From Gymnorhina tibicen (lineage: Eukaryota; Chordata; Aves; Passeriformes; Artamidae): DNA of 64,000 nucleotides. The stretch is from NCBI GenBank assembly GCA_013399875.1, contig VXAZ01009477.1:372001-436000 (forward strand), in the 5' to 3' direction. Of this stretch, positions 36,351-48,295 are shown piece by piece. Positions within the stretch are counted from its first letter, which is position 1. Each line of letters starts with the position of its first letter. The notes below the pieces were generated by a model. It saw only the letters and a list, made by a program, of their open reading frames with translations. It did not search any database and was not told the origin of the DNA. The translations under genes and the position numbers were made by a program.

Positions 36351-39300
36351 GGTAGGCATTCCCAAGCTGGTGTCTGTGGTACCACAGCTCTCTTGCCAGC
36401 ACTGCCCATGTTATACCACTGAAATCTTAAAGAGGTTTGTCTACATGAGGCTCAAACACAGGAGTGACTGCAGTGCAAACAGTAATTTGAGAAATGCTAT
36501 GACAGGAACAATAGAAAGAGGTGTGTTGCCAAGCAAAGTTCTGAATTGCAAAGGGAAGTAACGGAAACATGAGGTAAAATATTATTTTTGGATATTGGAG
36601 AGTGCATAGTATGGAATATTTTGAAATTAATTTCTATTTGTTTGGCGGCTTGTTTGATTGGGACAGATAGGATTTGGATTTTGTTTTGTGTTTTTTCTTC
36701 TTACCACATTTTTTGGCTTTTAGACATGAAACATCATGAAAGGAAAATTAGTAGGAAAAATTATTTCCATACTCTCAGAGCTCTGTTTTGCCTTTTAATG
36801 TCCCTTTCTTTCCTCTTAAGGCTTTGAGACACACCTGTGTTAAAAACTCAATGCTGAGCATGGAAGATAAAACAGTCTCCTCTGACTGCACAAGAATGTC
36901 TCTTAGATATCTCTGCTGGCTCTTTGGATTGAAAGTGTGTGAATAACAAGAAAATATGGGACATAATGAACTTAAAGAAAAACAAACCTTGGACAAAATT
37001 GACTGATAAGTAAAAAAAAATAATAATTTTCCCTGGTGGTTGTTGCTGTTCCTCTGATGCTCATCAGTAACATTTCAGAGGCATAATCTCAAAACCATCC
37101 CTTTGAGGGACCCAAATGGAGCAGTAAAGTACAGTGAAAAAAAAAAAAAGGCAGTGAGTACAATGAATTAGTAGTCATAGCTGCATATCAGTTGCTAAAC
37201 TTTGAACTCAGGTTCTAAAATGGATCATCATCAAAAGGATCATCTTCCCTGCAAAATAAAAATCAGGTTGTTCGTATAGTAGCTCACATTATGTGAACAT
37301 ATCATGCACTTTTAGCCCACTTTTCCATTTCAAATCCCCAGGAAAGTGACACCATGAGCAGCTCGCTGCTTTTTTCATGCACAGGACATAGCTGAGCCTT
37401 TCAGATATTCTTCTTACCAGCAATAATGCTAGTAATATATGTGAATTAAAAAAAAATAAATTCTCCCCTCAGAGTTACTGTACTGTACTGTATATCTGGC
37501 ATTGCAGAAGAATTTATTTTTTACTTAGAACTCTTAGATTGTGACCATATGCAGTGCTGTTCTTTTAACTGTTCCTGCTGTTTTCTTTCCTTTAGACAGT
37601 TCCCATACTGGAGAGCTCCTGGAAATAATTTTGGAGTCAGAAATTCTTTCTGTGTAAAAAATTTGAGACTTCCTGCAGCTGTGGGATATAAGCCAGCAGA
37701 CAGGAGATTTGGACTTGCTTGCCAGCTCCTGCACAGTGCATGGCAGAAGAAAGGTCCATAATATCATCAAAGTTTGATGTGGAGGTTTTCCACTTAAGAA
37801 ACAAGGCAACGAGTGTTAAAGACTAGAACAGTAAGGGAAATTAAAGTATCATCTGGTTATTCAGGACAGTTATGTACGTAGCTTTTTCACACTGATTTTG
37901 ATGAAGAGGAAATAGGATCAGATGTGGCACCTGGCCCACTTACTCCTCTGTCTGGCATGTTTCTTCCCCTTGTCCAATACATAGCCTGGACCTGGACCAC
38001 ACATAAGGGCTTCATCAGATTTATGGTAGCACATGAGCATCCCGAGTCCTCTTTCCAGACAGAAGGGAAAACAGTTCCCAGAATGGCTCCTCCCAGAACA
38101 AACTCAGGGGAACATGCTCTGCTCTGGAGATGGGAAAATATGCCAGTGGCTTCATAATGGGTTATTACTTTTATTAGCGAGATAGGAAAAAAGCACCCTA
38201 GTTATGAGTGAAATTTGAGCTCTAGGGAAAGTCAAGAGGAGGTTGATGTTAGCTCCAGTGATGACAAGATTTAACTCTGTGTCTTTATTGTCAAATTTAA
38301 AAGGTGTTTTTGGCAAATGCACTAAAAACATTACAAACATAATTGAAGCACTTCAATCAAAATAACATTTCATAGGTTTTTCAGACCACTTACTCACAAG
38401 TTTCTGAACTATTATTTTAACGGGTGAGAAACCTTGATTTCTCTAGTAAAACTTCCATTAGCAGCCAACCACAAACTGGCAAATCGGCACCATGCTATTA
38501 TTTTCATCTGGAAATCTTAACTGAGGATATTATTAGTTCAGGAATCTCTTTATGTCCTGTTGCTTTACACATTCTAGGCTTCCCTAAGACACATATTTTA
38601 AGTATAATTTAAAATGCAAATACAAACTGGACAAAGACAAGGCCGAGGGTAGTAGTATCCAAGCTGGGAATGTATGGCAAGCAAGTGTATGAGGAGAAAA
38701 GAATTTATGATTAAGAGGTACAGAAGTACCCAGGTAAAAGGTAATCAAATCATTATTGGACTGCAGTAGTCATTTAACCTTTGGCAGGCTTTGCAGTTCC
38801 ATCACGGACTTTTGACAATGGATGTCAAATGCAGTGCTACATTAAGGTAAATAAAGACCAAACTTCAGTGGCTGGCTTGGTAGGACAGGAATCTGGACCT
38901 TTCCTTTCCTTTAATGAGACCGGCTCCAGCCATACTGCACCACAGTTCATTCTTGCAGCTGCTGTGCCATGTCCCATGTCATCTGCCAAATGCTAGGACA
39001 ACAACAAGAAGAAGCAAAAATAAAAATTTAGTCTTTGCCTCATAACAAATTTACAGTTTTTGGCAAATATTAAAATGCCTGGACATATGCTTGTTCTATA
39101 TTTGTTGTTGTAGCTTTGCTTTGTGCTAAAAAATATTTTTATCTATCTTGAAATTAAGAAGTGGATTTAAGGGAAGGGAGGAGACAATCTAATGTGCCTC
39201 ATAAGGGACAAACTTCTCATTTCCTCAAGGAAGCAGAAAACACAGTGAAAGTTTTAAAAATGTCTTTCATTAAAGTACAGAAGCTAACCTATTCAGGAAA

Positions 39301-40043
39301 GAGTCTGCTGGGCCTCAGGAGCATGACTGAATCACAGTATTTAATATTTAGCCCTAACCTAATCAGATTCCTAATACACACTGCTAGTGCAATGCTTTCG
39401 GAAGGTAGAGGCAATCAAACCATTCGGCGCCCAAACACAGAGTACCAGAATGTTCCAGTCAGCAGCTGCCTAACAGCTGCTGCACCTACTTAAAAGAATC
39501 TTCTGCTCCTTGCTGGTGCTTAGGTATTATAGTCAGCAGTGGTTCAGTCTATACAATCAAGAAGGCTTTATTCTGCTGCCCCCACACAGGCTTCTTCATT
39601 GGAGATGTGGATCCAAGGGATCCACACAGAGCTGGCAAATACGTTACAGGACCTGCACAGGATTAATGCCTTCCTGGTGGACAGGTGGGATGCCTTGGGG
39701 CATTAAATCCCCATGTACAAGCAGCTGTATGAATGTCGATGCAGTCTGGAGAGTTATTCTATTAACTATTGCCAAGTATCTGCCATAGAGTCAAGTTAAT
39801 TAATCATTATGGGTTCCATTAATTTTATTGACTGGACTGTCAGTGAGTGCTCAGGCTTTAGTTCATATACAGGAGCCTGAATAAAGCCACAGTTGAATAC
39901 CACCCTCACTGAGCATAGCCCACAGTGGTTTACTCAGATCTTTCTTGATCTTAACCCTGCTGTATTGCAATGGAGACACAGATCGTCTTTCTTACTTAGA
40001 GCAAGATCTCGTTTTCTTCAGTTCTGTGCTTTTGATCACTTAC
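36351..40043. other. No supported gene; one weak terminal-exon look-alike
   Basis: At 37596 a good acceptor (gttttctttcctttag) is followed by a plus frame open for 54 codons until a stop at 37759-37761. No donor or polyadenylation signal is convincingly paired, and no family is recognised. A-tract at about 37,137-37,149; a TACTG triplet run near 37,475-37,491. The rest is AT-rich and unassigned. A slightly GC-richer stretch at about 39,580-39,740 has no recognised content. Confidence 0.45.
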
Positions 40044-40048
40044 TGTAT
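40044..40048. repeat. Target-site duplication, left copy (TGTAT)
   Basis: TGTAT directly precedes the LTR and is repeated directly after it at 40903-40907. A 5-bp duplication is typical of many retroviral integrases, and it fixes the LTR ends at TG and CA. Confidence 0.75.
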
Positions 40049-40225
40049 TGGTTTGGCACGGTCTGGTTTTGGGTAGCAGGAGGCCGCAAAGGTGGCTCCT
40101 GTGAGAAGCTGCTGGGAGCTCCCCACCATGTCCGGCAGAGCCAGTGGCTGACGGCTCTGAAGACAGACACGCTGCTGGCCAGAACTGGGCCAGTGAGAGA
40201 GGCTGGTAACGCCTCTGTGATGGCA

Positions 40226-40232
40226 TATTTAA
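40226..40232 (+). promoter_or_regulatory. Probable TATA-like box of the solo LTR
   Basis: TATTTAA within 'atggcatatttaagaagaaa' sits in the first half of the LTR, where copies of this family carry the U3 core promoter. Activity is inferred from position only. Confidence 0.5.
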
Positions 40233-40345
40233 GAAGAAAATCAAAACAAATTCGGGGGTTTTTGCTTCTAGTCGGAGCAGAGGAGGAGGTGAGAATATGT
40301 GAGGGAAAACAACATGGCGATACCAAGGTCAGTGGAGAAGGAGGG

Positions 40346-40565
40346 NNNNNNNNNNNNNNNNNNNNNNNNNNNNNNNNNNNNNNNNNNNNNNNNNNNNNNN
40401 NNNNNNNNNNNNNNNNNNNNNNNNNNNNNNNNNNNNNNNNNNNNNNNNNNNNNNNNNNNNNNNNNNNNNNNNNNNNNNNNNNNNNNNNNNNNNNNNNNNN
40501 NNNNNNNNNNNNNNNNNNNNNNNNNNNNNNNNNNNNNNNNNNNNNNNNNNNNNNNNNNNNNNNNN
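40346..40565. other. Assembly gap, 220 Ns, inside the LTR
   Basis: Bases are unknown. The flanks, 'ggtcagtggagaaggaggg' on the left and 'ggagcagcagaagaaaatcc' on the right, place the gap exactly where this LTR family has its GC-rich tandem array. The true length may differ from 220. The long open frames that appear to cross the gap are artefacts. Confidence 0.98.
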
Positions 40566-40717
40566 GGAGCAGCAGAAGAAAATCCTGGTGATGGACTGAC
40601 CAAAACCCCCCTGCCCTGCCTCCCTGTGCTGTCGGTGGGAAGGAGGGAGGACCTGGGGGGGGGAGGTATTTTAAGGGCTTATTTTACTTCTCATTACCCT
40701 CCTCTGATTCTGTTGGT

Positions 40718-40723
40718 AATAAA
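40718..40723 (+). terminator. LTR polyadenylation signal (AATAAA)
   Basis: AATAAA within 'ctgttggtaataaattttag' lies in the 3' part of the LTR, about 180 bp before its end, where the R-region polyadenylation signal of this family is found. Use is not shown by the sequence. Confidence 0.6.
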
Positions 40724-40902
40724 TTTTAGCAACTAAGGCTGAGCCTGTTTTGCCCTTGAAATATTTCTCCTGCTCTCCTTATCTCACCCATGAAGCCTCC
40801 GTTAACCCTTTCCTCTTTTCCCTCCTTTTGCCCAGCTGTGGTAGGGGAGGGTGAGTGAGCGACTGTCGTGGGTGCCTGGTGCTGGGCCAGTGTCAAACCA
40901 CA

Positions 40903-40907
40903 TGTAT
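40903..40907. repeat. Target-site duplication, right copy (TGTAT)
   Basis: Matches the left copy at 40044-40048 exactly. Both copies intact supports an insertion that is not very old. Confidence 0.75.
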
Positions 40908-43900
40908 TGAGTGTCTGAGTATTTGTTTTCACCTTAGAATGTCTAAAAGCAGAGCTAGCCTTAATTCCAAATGCCATATCCAACCTCTTTAACTTGGGAA
41001 TTTTCAGATCTCTAGATTATCTGCTTTGAGCCCGCGTCCACAGACGGGTTTCAGCCTCTGTGCCCTTATGCCACAGGCTGGATTCTTCTGGCCAGGATAT
41101 GTGCCCAGGCTGCGCGTGCAAGCTCAGCTCTTCCCAGCTGAGAGAATGCTGACTGCCATAACCAAACCTCTGCTCCATTCCCTCTTGCTGTCTGAGCTAT
41201 ATCTTGACATCTCCTTGTATGCAATTAACTGTCTCAGCTACAGTGCTATCCAGCTGCCGGATTTTTACCCAATGACTCATTTACCCTCCTGCCAAAAAGG
41301 CATTGTTTTTTCCTTCTTTGTTTGTTTTGCTTTGCTTTGTTTCTGTGTAACAGACAGCCAAACACGTTAGCCTTTCTTTAGGGATTCCCGTATTCTGGGC
41401 AACTGTACCATATGCAAATCTTTCTCGAAAGGAATTCTCAGGACAAAGCAACCTCAATTATACACGTTTTTACTTGGTGGCTATGCAAGATCAACTTCCC
41501 AGCTTCTGGAAGTCCTGGTAGGGCTGTGGATCATGCAGCTCGTTTAGAGAGTCTCACAGTCCTCTGCCACAGGCAATTTCTGCACCATTGTTTAAAAATC
41601 TCCCTAACATAGACATTGATAATGCAAACAGTTGGGAATCAAAGACATAGCTTTACAGAGAAGCTGTAATTCAGACAGATGATTCTATTGGGAAAGGTGT
41701 GTTAGCAGTCTTGTTTTATTTAGATTTCAGGCTTTGGTTGCCTTGGAGGAACTAATTGTTTCTAAATTCTTCAAAGTGACATGTATGCATGAACAAAGCA
41801 GTCTAAGGTACTTCATTTTATTCCAGTTCTCTGAGTGCTGATAAACACAAGTGAGCAGGCAGACAGGCAGTGACTTGAAGCTTGTGGTGAAAGTAGATCT
41901 GAATGATGAGGGATCCACGCCCATTGTCTCCTCCATGTCATGTTACACACAGTACAAAACCCACAGATAAAATTTACCCAAATTTGTTGTCTGACTCCAA
42001 ACTTGTGAAATGCACAGTTACCTGAAGTAGAATATATTTCAGGGTAATAGATGAGTAGGTACTACACTTACTATACAAACACTTGGTATAAACCTACACA
42101 ATACAAGTAACATTTAAAATCACCAGTGGCTTTAGTCATTGTCAGGGACTTAAATACATATTGCAATCCAAGACAAATAGGGAGCTCAGGAAAAAAATTA
42201 TAGTGGACGTTACTGAATTTTTACAGTGTTGAGAGGACAGAACTTCTATTACAAATAGCTTTTCTTTTTAACCCACAAACCCAAACATTTTAAAAAACCA
42301 CATTATGTGTCCTTGAATGCCTCTTGAGTAGGAATTAGAAACAGTAAAAGGAACTACACAGCAAAATGTGGTGCAACTCTGAATGTGGAAAATGCTGTTG
42401 TGAATCAGAAGAAGGGTAGGTTCAGACACAGACTTCTTAGTTCTTTCACATGGCTGGAAGTCATGAAATTGTTTTCATGACCAGTCATGGAATCTTTCTC
42501 TATGGCTGAAATAATGAAAAGTTTTCAGCTCTGAGCATTTTACTCACATCAGGAAAGAAGATTTTTTACTGAGGTGGCATTGGAGTTTTTTTAATTGTTT
42601 TTAAGAGCTAATGCAAAGATTCTGAAACAACAGATACATTTCCACTTTACAAGATTAAATATAATCAATTCCTTAAAGTCAGATTTTTTTTCCCCTATTA
42701 AACAAAAGATGACATAATAAAGCGGGGAACACATAGGCTCAATTATGCCCTATATGATTTAACACAGCACATAAATAAGTGGATTGCTGGGCACTGTAGC
42801 ACACTTTCTGATTGAGCAGACTTGACTAAGAAAATATTTTAAATTTTTTCTCTGAATTAATCTTTTACTCTGAAGTACAACTATGCAAAATTAATACTGT
42901 TCTGCTAAAGATACTTGCTCTTTCCCTGTATCAGTATCTGATCTTCTAAATTCAGTGCTTGAAAGAATAGTTTCTCTTCTCTATTGCAGGCCACTGTGTA
43001 TAATCTTTTCAGTAAAATTTTATATGAATTGTGATTCCAGAATCTTTATTACTAACCCTGGAGCCAGAAGGAGCTCAGACAGACTTTTAGATTTTGTGAT
43101 GAATTTTTCAAGGTTTTAGCCAGTTAAGAAACAACCTTTTAGTTGTAATTTGAGCAGATTTTATATGAAACTTCTTAAAGACAATATATACATCCACAAA
43201 TTAAAGACACTCTTAGACAGAATATTCAAACCATTCTAAAATCCTGCTTAATAATAAAATTATTAAACTTTCTGAAACAACACTTCTGGTCTTTCATCTT
43301 TAATGTCCATGCAGAAATTTTGTCAGGACTTAAATGACAATTTTTTTTGTCAAATGAATATGAAATAGGCTGAAACCTGCAATGCACTTATCCTTCTCTT
43401 AATAACACTTGTTATGTTAGGATGCTACAGAGCAGATTGTAATGTTCTTATAATTATCTCAGTAATGTTAACAGCAGTCCAAAGAGACAGATAGAAAGTG
43501 GCAAAATGCTCCTCTTTGGAATATTGTTAGCGTCTGTACAAACCTGGTAGTCCAGATTATAGTTTAGTAGACCTAATGCAGTATATGTAAATATTTCCAA
43601 AATGGCTAGTAAGTCTCTATTAAGACCTCCCCAGGCTTGTCTTTCAACCAGTTCTAATGTTCAAGTCCAAAATATCTTAAAAATATTCAAATGCTCTCAG
43701 TGAAATCTGATTTTTTTTTCATTCCTTAGGCCTAATTTACATGGCTTCCCTGCTACAGAATTGATAATTCTCCATCCTAGTGAACTGCAGAAATGCTTCT
43801 TACTGAGGAGGCAATATTCTAGTGATAGATCTATACCCAATTCTCAATACTTTCCTTAGAACAACAATAAAGAAAAGCCAGGTAACTTGATTTTTTCCTT

Positions 43901-44447
43901 GAGCAGGTCATTTACTTCTTAATCTTCCTAAGGTGAAATCAATCCTGGTAGAAAGGGATATACATCAGGTCTACACTCTATTTAGTCATGTTTAAGTCCC
44001 ACTTGTGTTTAGGAACATAAATGACTCCGTTTTTGCACATGCACTGTGCAGCCCACCAGAAGTAAGCAATGGTTAAGGATTGTAGATATCGATCAGTGTC
44101 TAATTGGCAAAAAATTCCCAAAGTACATACTCAGGGTTTTTTTCCATCTCCTGAAATTCATGGTTCCTCCTTAAGTCTGACCCAAGTACATCACATTATT
44201 TCACACTTCAGACAAGCTCTTTCTTCTTCCTCTGCCTTACTTACCTGGCTTACAGATTGGCCTGACTCCATATAAATGCAGTAGGGCATTCACTTCTAGT
44301 AAAATTCATTTGGCTAATATCAACCTTGAAAGCTGAAAGCCTACTTTAACACTAATAAAACTGAAATTTTCTCACAGCTTATCTGATTTGATCACATAGC
44401 TTAGCAGCACAGACTGTATAACCAAGGCAGAATATATCACTAGAGAA
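40908..44447. other. No gene seen; mostly AT-rich
   Basis: The first 0.45 kb (to about 41,340) is less AT-rich and has a 114-codon plus frame (41026-41370) without a recognisable domain. The remainder is AT-rich and unassigned. No transposon recognised. Confidence 0.5.
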
Positions 44448-44485
44448 TTTCCACTGGGTTGCCCACTTTCCACTGGGTTGCCCAT
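44448..44485. repeat. 19-bp tandem duplication (two copies)
   Basis: The unit tttccactgggttgcccac (44448-44466) is followed immediately by a second copy (44467-44485) that differs only in its last base. Slippage duplication; no coding context. Confidence 0.93.
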
Positions 44486-47400
44486 ACCTTTTGTGTGGTC
44501 CAGTAAAGGTGTCAATTAGCTTATTTTGATCAGCTTTTAAAAAGTGGAAATGACCTAATATTTTCATAGGCTTGACCTAAGCATAAACAGAAATATTTCT
44601 GACAAACAAACTTTAAGGAGTCCACCAAAAATATATCACATTTTTGGGAATAAGGTTCAATGGAAAACCACAGCATAAACATACACACTAGAGAAAGAAA
44701 AGAGTTCAGAAAAAATTGAATATGTTGAATACTTAGTGGCTGAGCCCTGCTCCAGGAGTCAAGGCCAAATGCTTTTGGAGCAATAGGCTAAGGCTAAAAT
44801 CCATTTTGTTGTTGCTACTGATTTGCTTATGGTTGTTTGGGGGTTTTTACAAAATCTCCTTATGCACATGAAAGAAATCCTGTGATTCCTGTATTAAATT
44901 GCATATTTATGGTGAAATAGATTGATCTACAGACTCATAGACAAGCAGAGATGATGACTGATACATTTTTTTGGTTTGTTTTTCACGTTTTTCAAAATTT
45001 GCCTGAATTGTTTTGATGCTGCCTTGTATGACTGAGCTTACATTTTTCCAAATAATTCATAAGTTATAATGTAAAAGAGAAAGACAATGTCATTGCAGCA
45101 ATCAAGACAGGAGGGAAGGAAAAAATATGCAAAATCTTGTCTCCATACAGCTCAAACTCTAGAGAGGAATTTTTTTTAGTCATGTCAGCTCGAATTCCAC
45201 GTCAGCTTGAATTTTGAACTGTATTCCAGTGATAACTTACTCACTATTTGAAGTTTATTTAAGCTTTTGTTTTGTTTTGTTTTTCAGCTTCATGTTACAG
45301 CTAAAGCAGAAGGACACTATTTATTGCCTCTGCACTCTTCCATATTTTTACTTTCACTCCCTTTAAGTATCAAACCATTATATTGGTGTGAGGCATGCAA
45401 ACGTTTTAGCCAGTAGTAATTAGGAGTAACAATGGACTCATCTGGGCACTTCTGACCACCCGACTCAAAGCCCGAGGTGCCCAGGAGTTAGCTCACAGCA
45501 TGAAAGCAAAGCAAGATTTGAGTTCAACCCCAGTGGGCCTTCAGAGAAATAACACTTCTGTTTGGAAGGTTAAAGGCAGGCAAAGAAGTAGAGGAAGGAC
45601 AAACAGATCTGCTGTTTGGGGAAGGGACACATTGCTGCATTTGTTCCAAGGATGGCAGACAGGATGCTCTCATTTTTGGCTGTCCTGTGGCCTGAAATCT
45701 CATTGGCAGAAGCAGGTCACGGGGAGGAGCAGTTCATTGCTTCTGGAGCACATCTGCTGGTGTCACTTCATTCAAAGGGCATCAGGTTCACACACTCCAG
45801 GATGACTCTGCAGCAAGAACCACTACATGGATAGTGAGAGAGATCAGGAGACTCCCACCAAAAGCACACGCATCTGAGGTCACTGAAGACACTAAAGTCA
45901 GAGTTCATTTTCTACGGTTTTCACTTACACCTTGGAAAATTCAGCAGATAGTGAGGAGGGAATAAAGTGATTTTTTAAAACAATAGTCCCTCTCTTCTTC
46001 ACTTGCTGAAGGTGTACAGACAAGGTTAACAATAGAACTAGGCATTATTCTACTCTTCCCCTGTAGGGACTTGTACAGTAGAGAGAAAAACTGGACTGAG
46101 ATTTGGTTCCAGCACTAAGCAGTTTCTGAGGGATCTTCAGGAACTGATATGGTTGTGAAAATATGCTCTCTACCTAGTTAACTTTTTCCTTCTGTTCCTT
46201 AGCAAGCTTACCTATCTGGCTAGAGAGACATCAGTGCATCATCACCCACCCTGCTTTCACCTGTTTCTGCCTTTGCTTTATCTAATTTTTTTTCCTTTTA
46301 TACACACCATTACTCCAGCTCACATTTGCTGTATTAAGATATAGCCCAATCCACCAGTGGATAAAAACTGGAATGACTAAAAAAAAAAAATTTTTGAATC
46401 AACGGATTTGCAAATCACTAAGTGTGTTATTCATTTCTACCCTTTCCCAAGCCTGCTTGTTTCCATTACAGGACCTTTCAAGAGAAGACCCTCTCACTCT
46501 CTAGGTACAGAATGGGCCCTAATGACCACTGGAACCTCCAAGGACCACTGTATAGCAAACAATAAGCAAAACAATAATGCACAAAAGAGAAGAATGTGTC
46601 TATCAAACAGAAGGATTTAGTTCTTCTATCACTATTGCATAAATTTAATCAGATTTGACCAAAATTTTTGATTGAGTTTTCATTGCCAAGGAAGCTTTTG
46701 TAGATCATATTGACCCAGACAAAACAATTACAGAATTGTCTGAACTATAAATATTCCTGTTTCTTTCTTTAACCTTGGCTTGCATTTCTTTTTCCTTGAC
46801 TTAAGCAATACTATTTCATTCTGAAAGGTTCAAGGAGAGTGAATCAAAAAATTAGTAAATAAAACAAATATAAGATAGATAAATAACAGAACCCCACTAT
46901 GGTTTATCTAACCCTCACTAGCCATGGGAAAAGAGTTCTGGGATCTTACAAGACTTATAGCTCTCAGATAGATTTCCAAAGATTATGAAGTTTGAGACTA
47001 CAGACTTAACATGAATTAATAAATAGCACTGTACAATCCCTTCACAGTATGATGTGTTTGTGTGTTTATGAAGCATCTTGGGAGGTTAATGAGTAGAAGT
47101 GCATACTACAGATTCTCCACATAATTTTTAATCTGCTTGAGACATGAAGATAATGAAAAAAACTCTTACCATGTCCTGATAAATGTTAGCAGAGAATTTT
47201 TAAGGAAGAGAACGTATTGCTCCAGGGTCCCTCAGAAACCCAGACATGCCACTCTTTTTTACCCGGAGCTGAAGACTGGTTAAGTTATAAGATGTATCTT
47301 CAGATGGTAGCCATTCCTCCCCTTTCCACAAAGTTTATTGAAACAATTATGCAGTGCTTGCTCCAGCTGTCAGTTGTCAGGTCATCTTTTTGCCAAAAAC

Positions 47401-48262
47401 TCTCAATCTATCTAGCTATACAAATCTCACTGTTCTTGGAAGCAAGTCTGATTTCATGACCAAGCTCTCCAAGAGCTGACTTCTGCACTAGTGCTCAAGA
47501 GGATACCTCAGGTCAAACACTGGAATCAGCAAGGTAATTCTTCATAAACAAAGGAGACCTAGACTAAAGAGTATGGTAAATCAGACTAAGAAACTCTGGC
47601 AAAGAGAAACATTTTCCAGTCTGCATAGTAGAGAGTGCAGCTGAAACTGGGTTTGTGACCTCAAAAGTCACAAAAGAAAAATCTTTTTTTTTCTACCACA
47701 TCTGTTGCTGATGTGTCATTCATTACATGCCTTTTTAGAAACCAAATTAACCCATGCAGAATGCAGAACAAACTATACTTTCAATAGTTACATATCACAG
47801 ATATAGGCTGCTCTCAAAAAAACCCTGGATGAAATTCATCAGAACAAGCAATAGTTAGTGTCTGAAAGAAATAATCAAGCTGACAAATATGAGATGGAGA
47901 GCAACTGCTAAAGAATGTGATGTGGGACTAACAGTAACCAGCTGAATCTGTCAGCATTGTTATACAGATGCAAAAAACCACCAGTCAAACAAACCCAAAC
48001 AAAGCATGTCTGCATATTCAAATAAGAATCCAACCTGCAAAAAAATGAAGTTGTTCTGCTTTCTGCTGCACTGTGCAGACATTGCTTAATGGAGTGCTAT
48101 GTAAAGGGTAGGGCTCTGTATTTCAAGAAAGATGTGAACTAACTGGAGACAGCTGAAAACTGATCAACTGCCTGGAAAATTTGAGTTGAAAGGAAAGATT
48201 AAACAAACTGAGATTGGCAGAAAACAGGGGAAGACATAAAAGTCCTAAATTGCTACTCAGAG
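44486..48262. other. No supported gene
   Basis: Mostly AT-rich and unassigned. At 45288 a strong acceptor look-alike (gttttgtttttcag) precedes a plus frame open for 42 codons (stop at 45414-45416), without a good donor. From about 45,430 to 45,840 the sequence is less AT-rich and open in two plus frames (101 and 72 codons), with no recognised product. An A/T-tract lies at about 46,378-46,396. Confidence 0.45.
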
Positions 48263-48295
48263 TTTATTAAAAGAAAGTCTTTTAATAAAGACTTT
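48263..48295. repeat. Two overlapping, mutually exclusive perfect hairpins
   Basis: TTTATTAAAAG (48263-48273) is the exact complement of CTTTTAATAAA (48279-48289), an 11-bp stem with a 5-base loop. The same region also allows AAAGTCTTT (48274-48282) to pair with AAAGACTTT (48287-48295), a 9-bp stem with a 4-base loop. The two stems share bases, so only one can form at a time. I infer a template-switch origin within AT-rich DNA rather than a regulatory switch. Confidence 0.85.

Larger units (their letters stand above)
40049..40902 (+). mobile_element. Younger solo LTR of an avian endogenous retrovirus, centre missing (N gap)
   Basis: The LTR opens with 'tggtttggcacggtctggtt' and continues with 'ctgtgagaagctgctgggag', 'gcctctgtgatggcatattt' and 'ccaaggtcagtggagaagga'. 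After the gap come 'ggagcagcagaagaaaatcc', 'tgatggactgaccaaaaccc', 'ctctgattctgttggtaata' and 'tcctgctctccttatctcac'. It closes with 'gtgctgggccagtgtcaaac' and 'caca'. These are landmarks of a long bird LTR whose middle is a GC-rich tandem array of short units around 'cacgctggagcag'. Flanking TGTAT duplications show a single complete insertion without internal genes, so it is a solo LTR made by recombination between the two LTRs of a provirus. Divergence looks low next to the LTR at 34.5 kb. Confidence 0.9.

Noticed and set aside
39893..40591. 232-codon open frame on the plus strand
   Set aside because: About a third of it is unknown bases in the assembly gap, and the rest is flanking DNA and LTR sequence.
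45487..45531. tRNA-like A-box (ttagctcacag) and B-box (gagttcaacccc) pair
   Set aside because: Spacing is too short for a tRNA, no acceptor or anticodon stem can be folded, and no SINE body follows. Could be a decayed tRNA-derived SINE at most.
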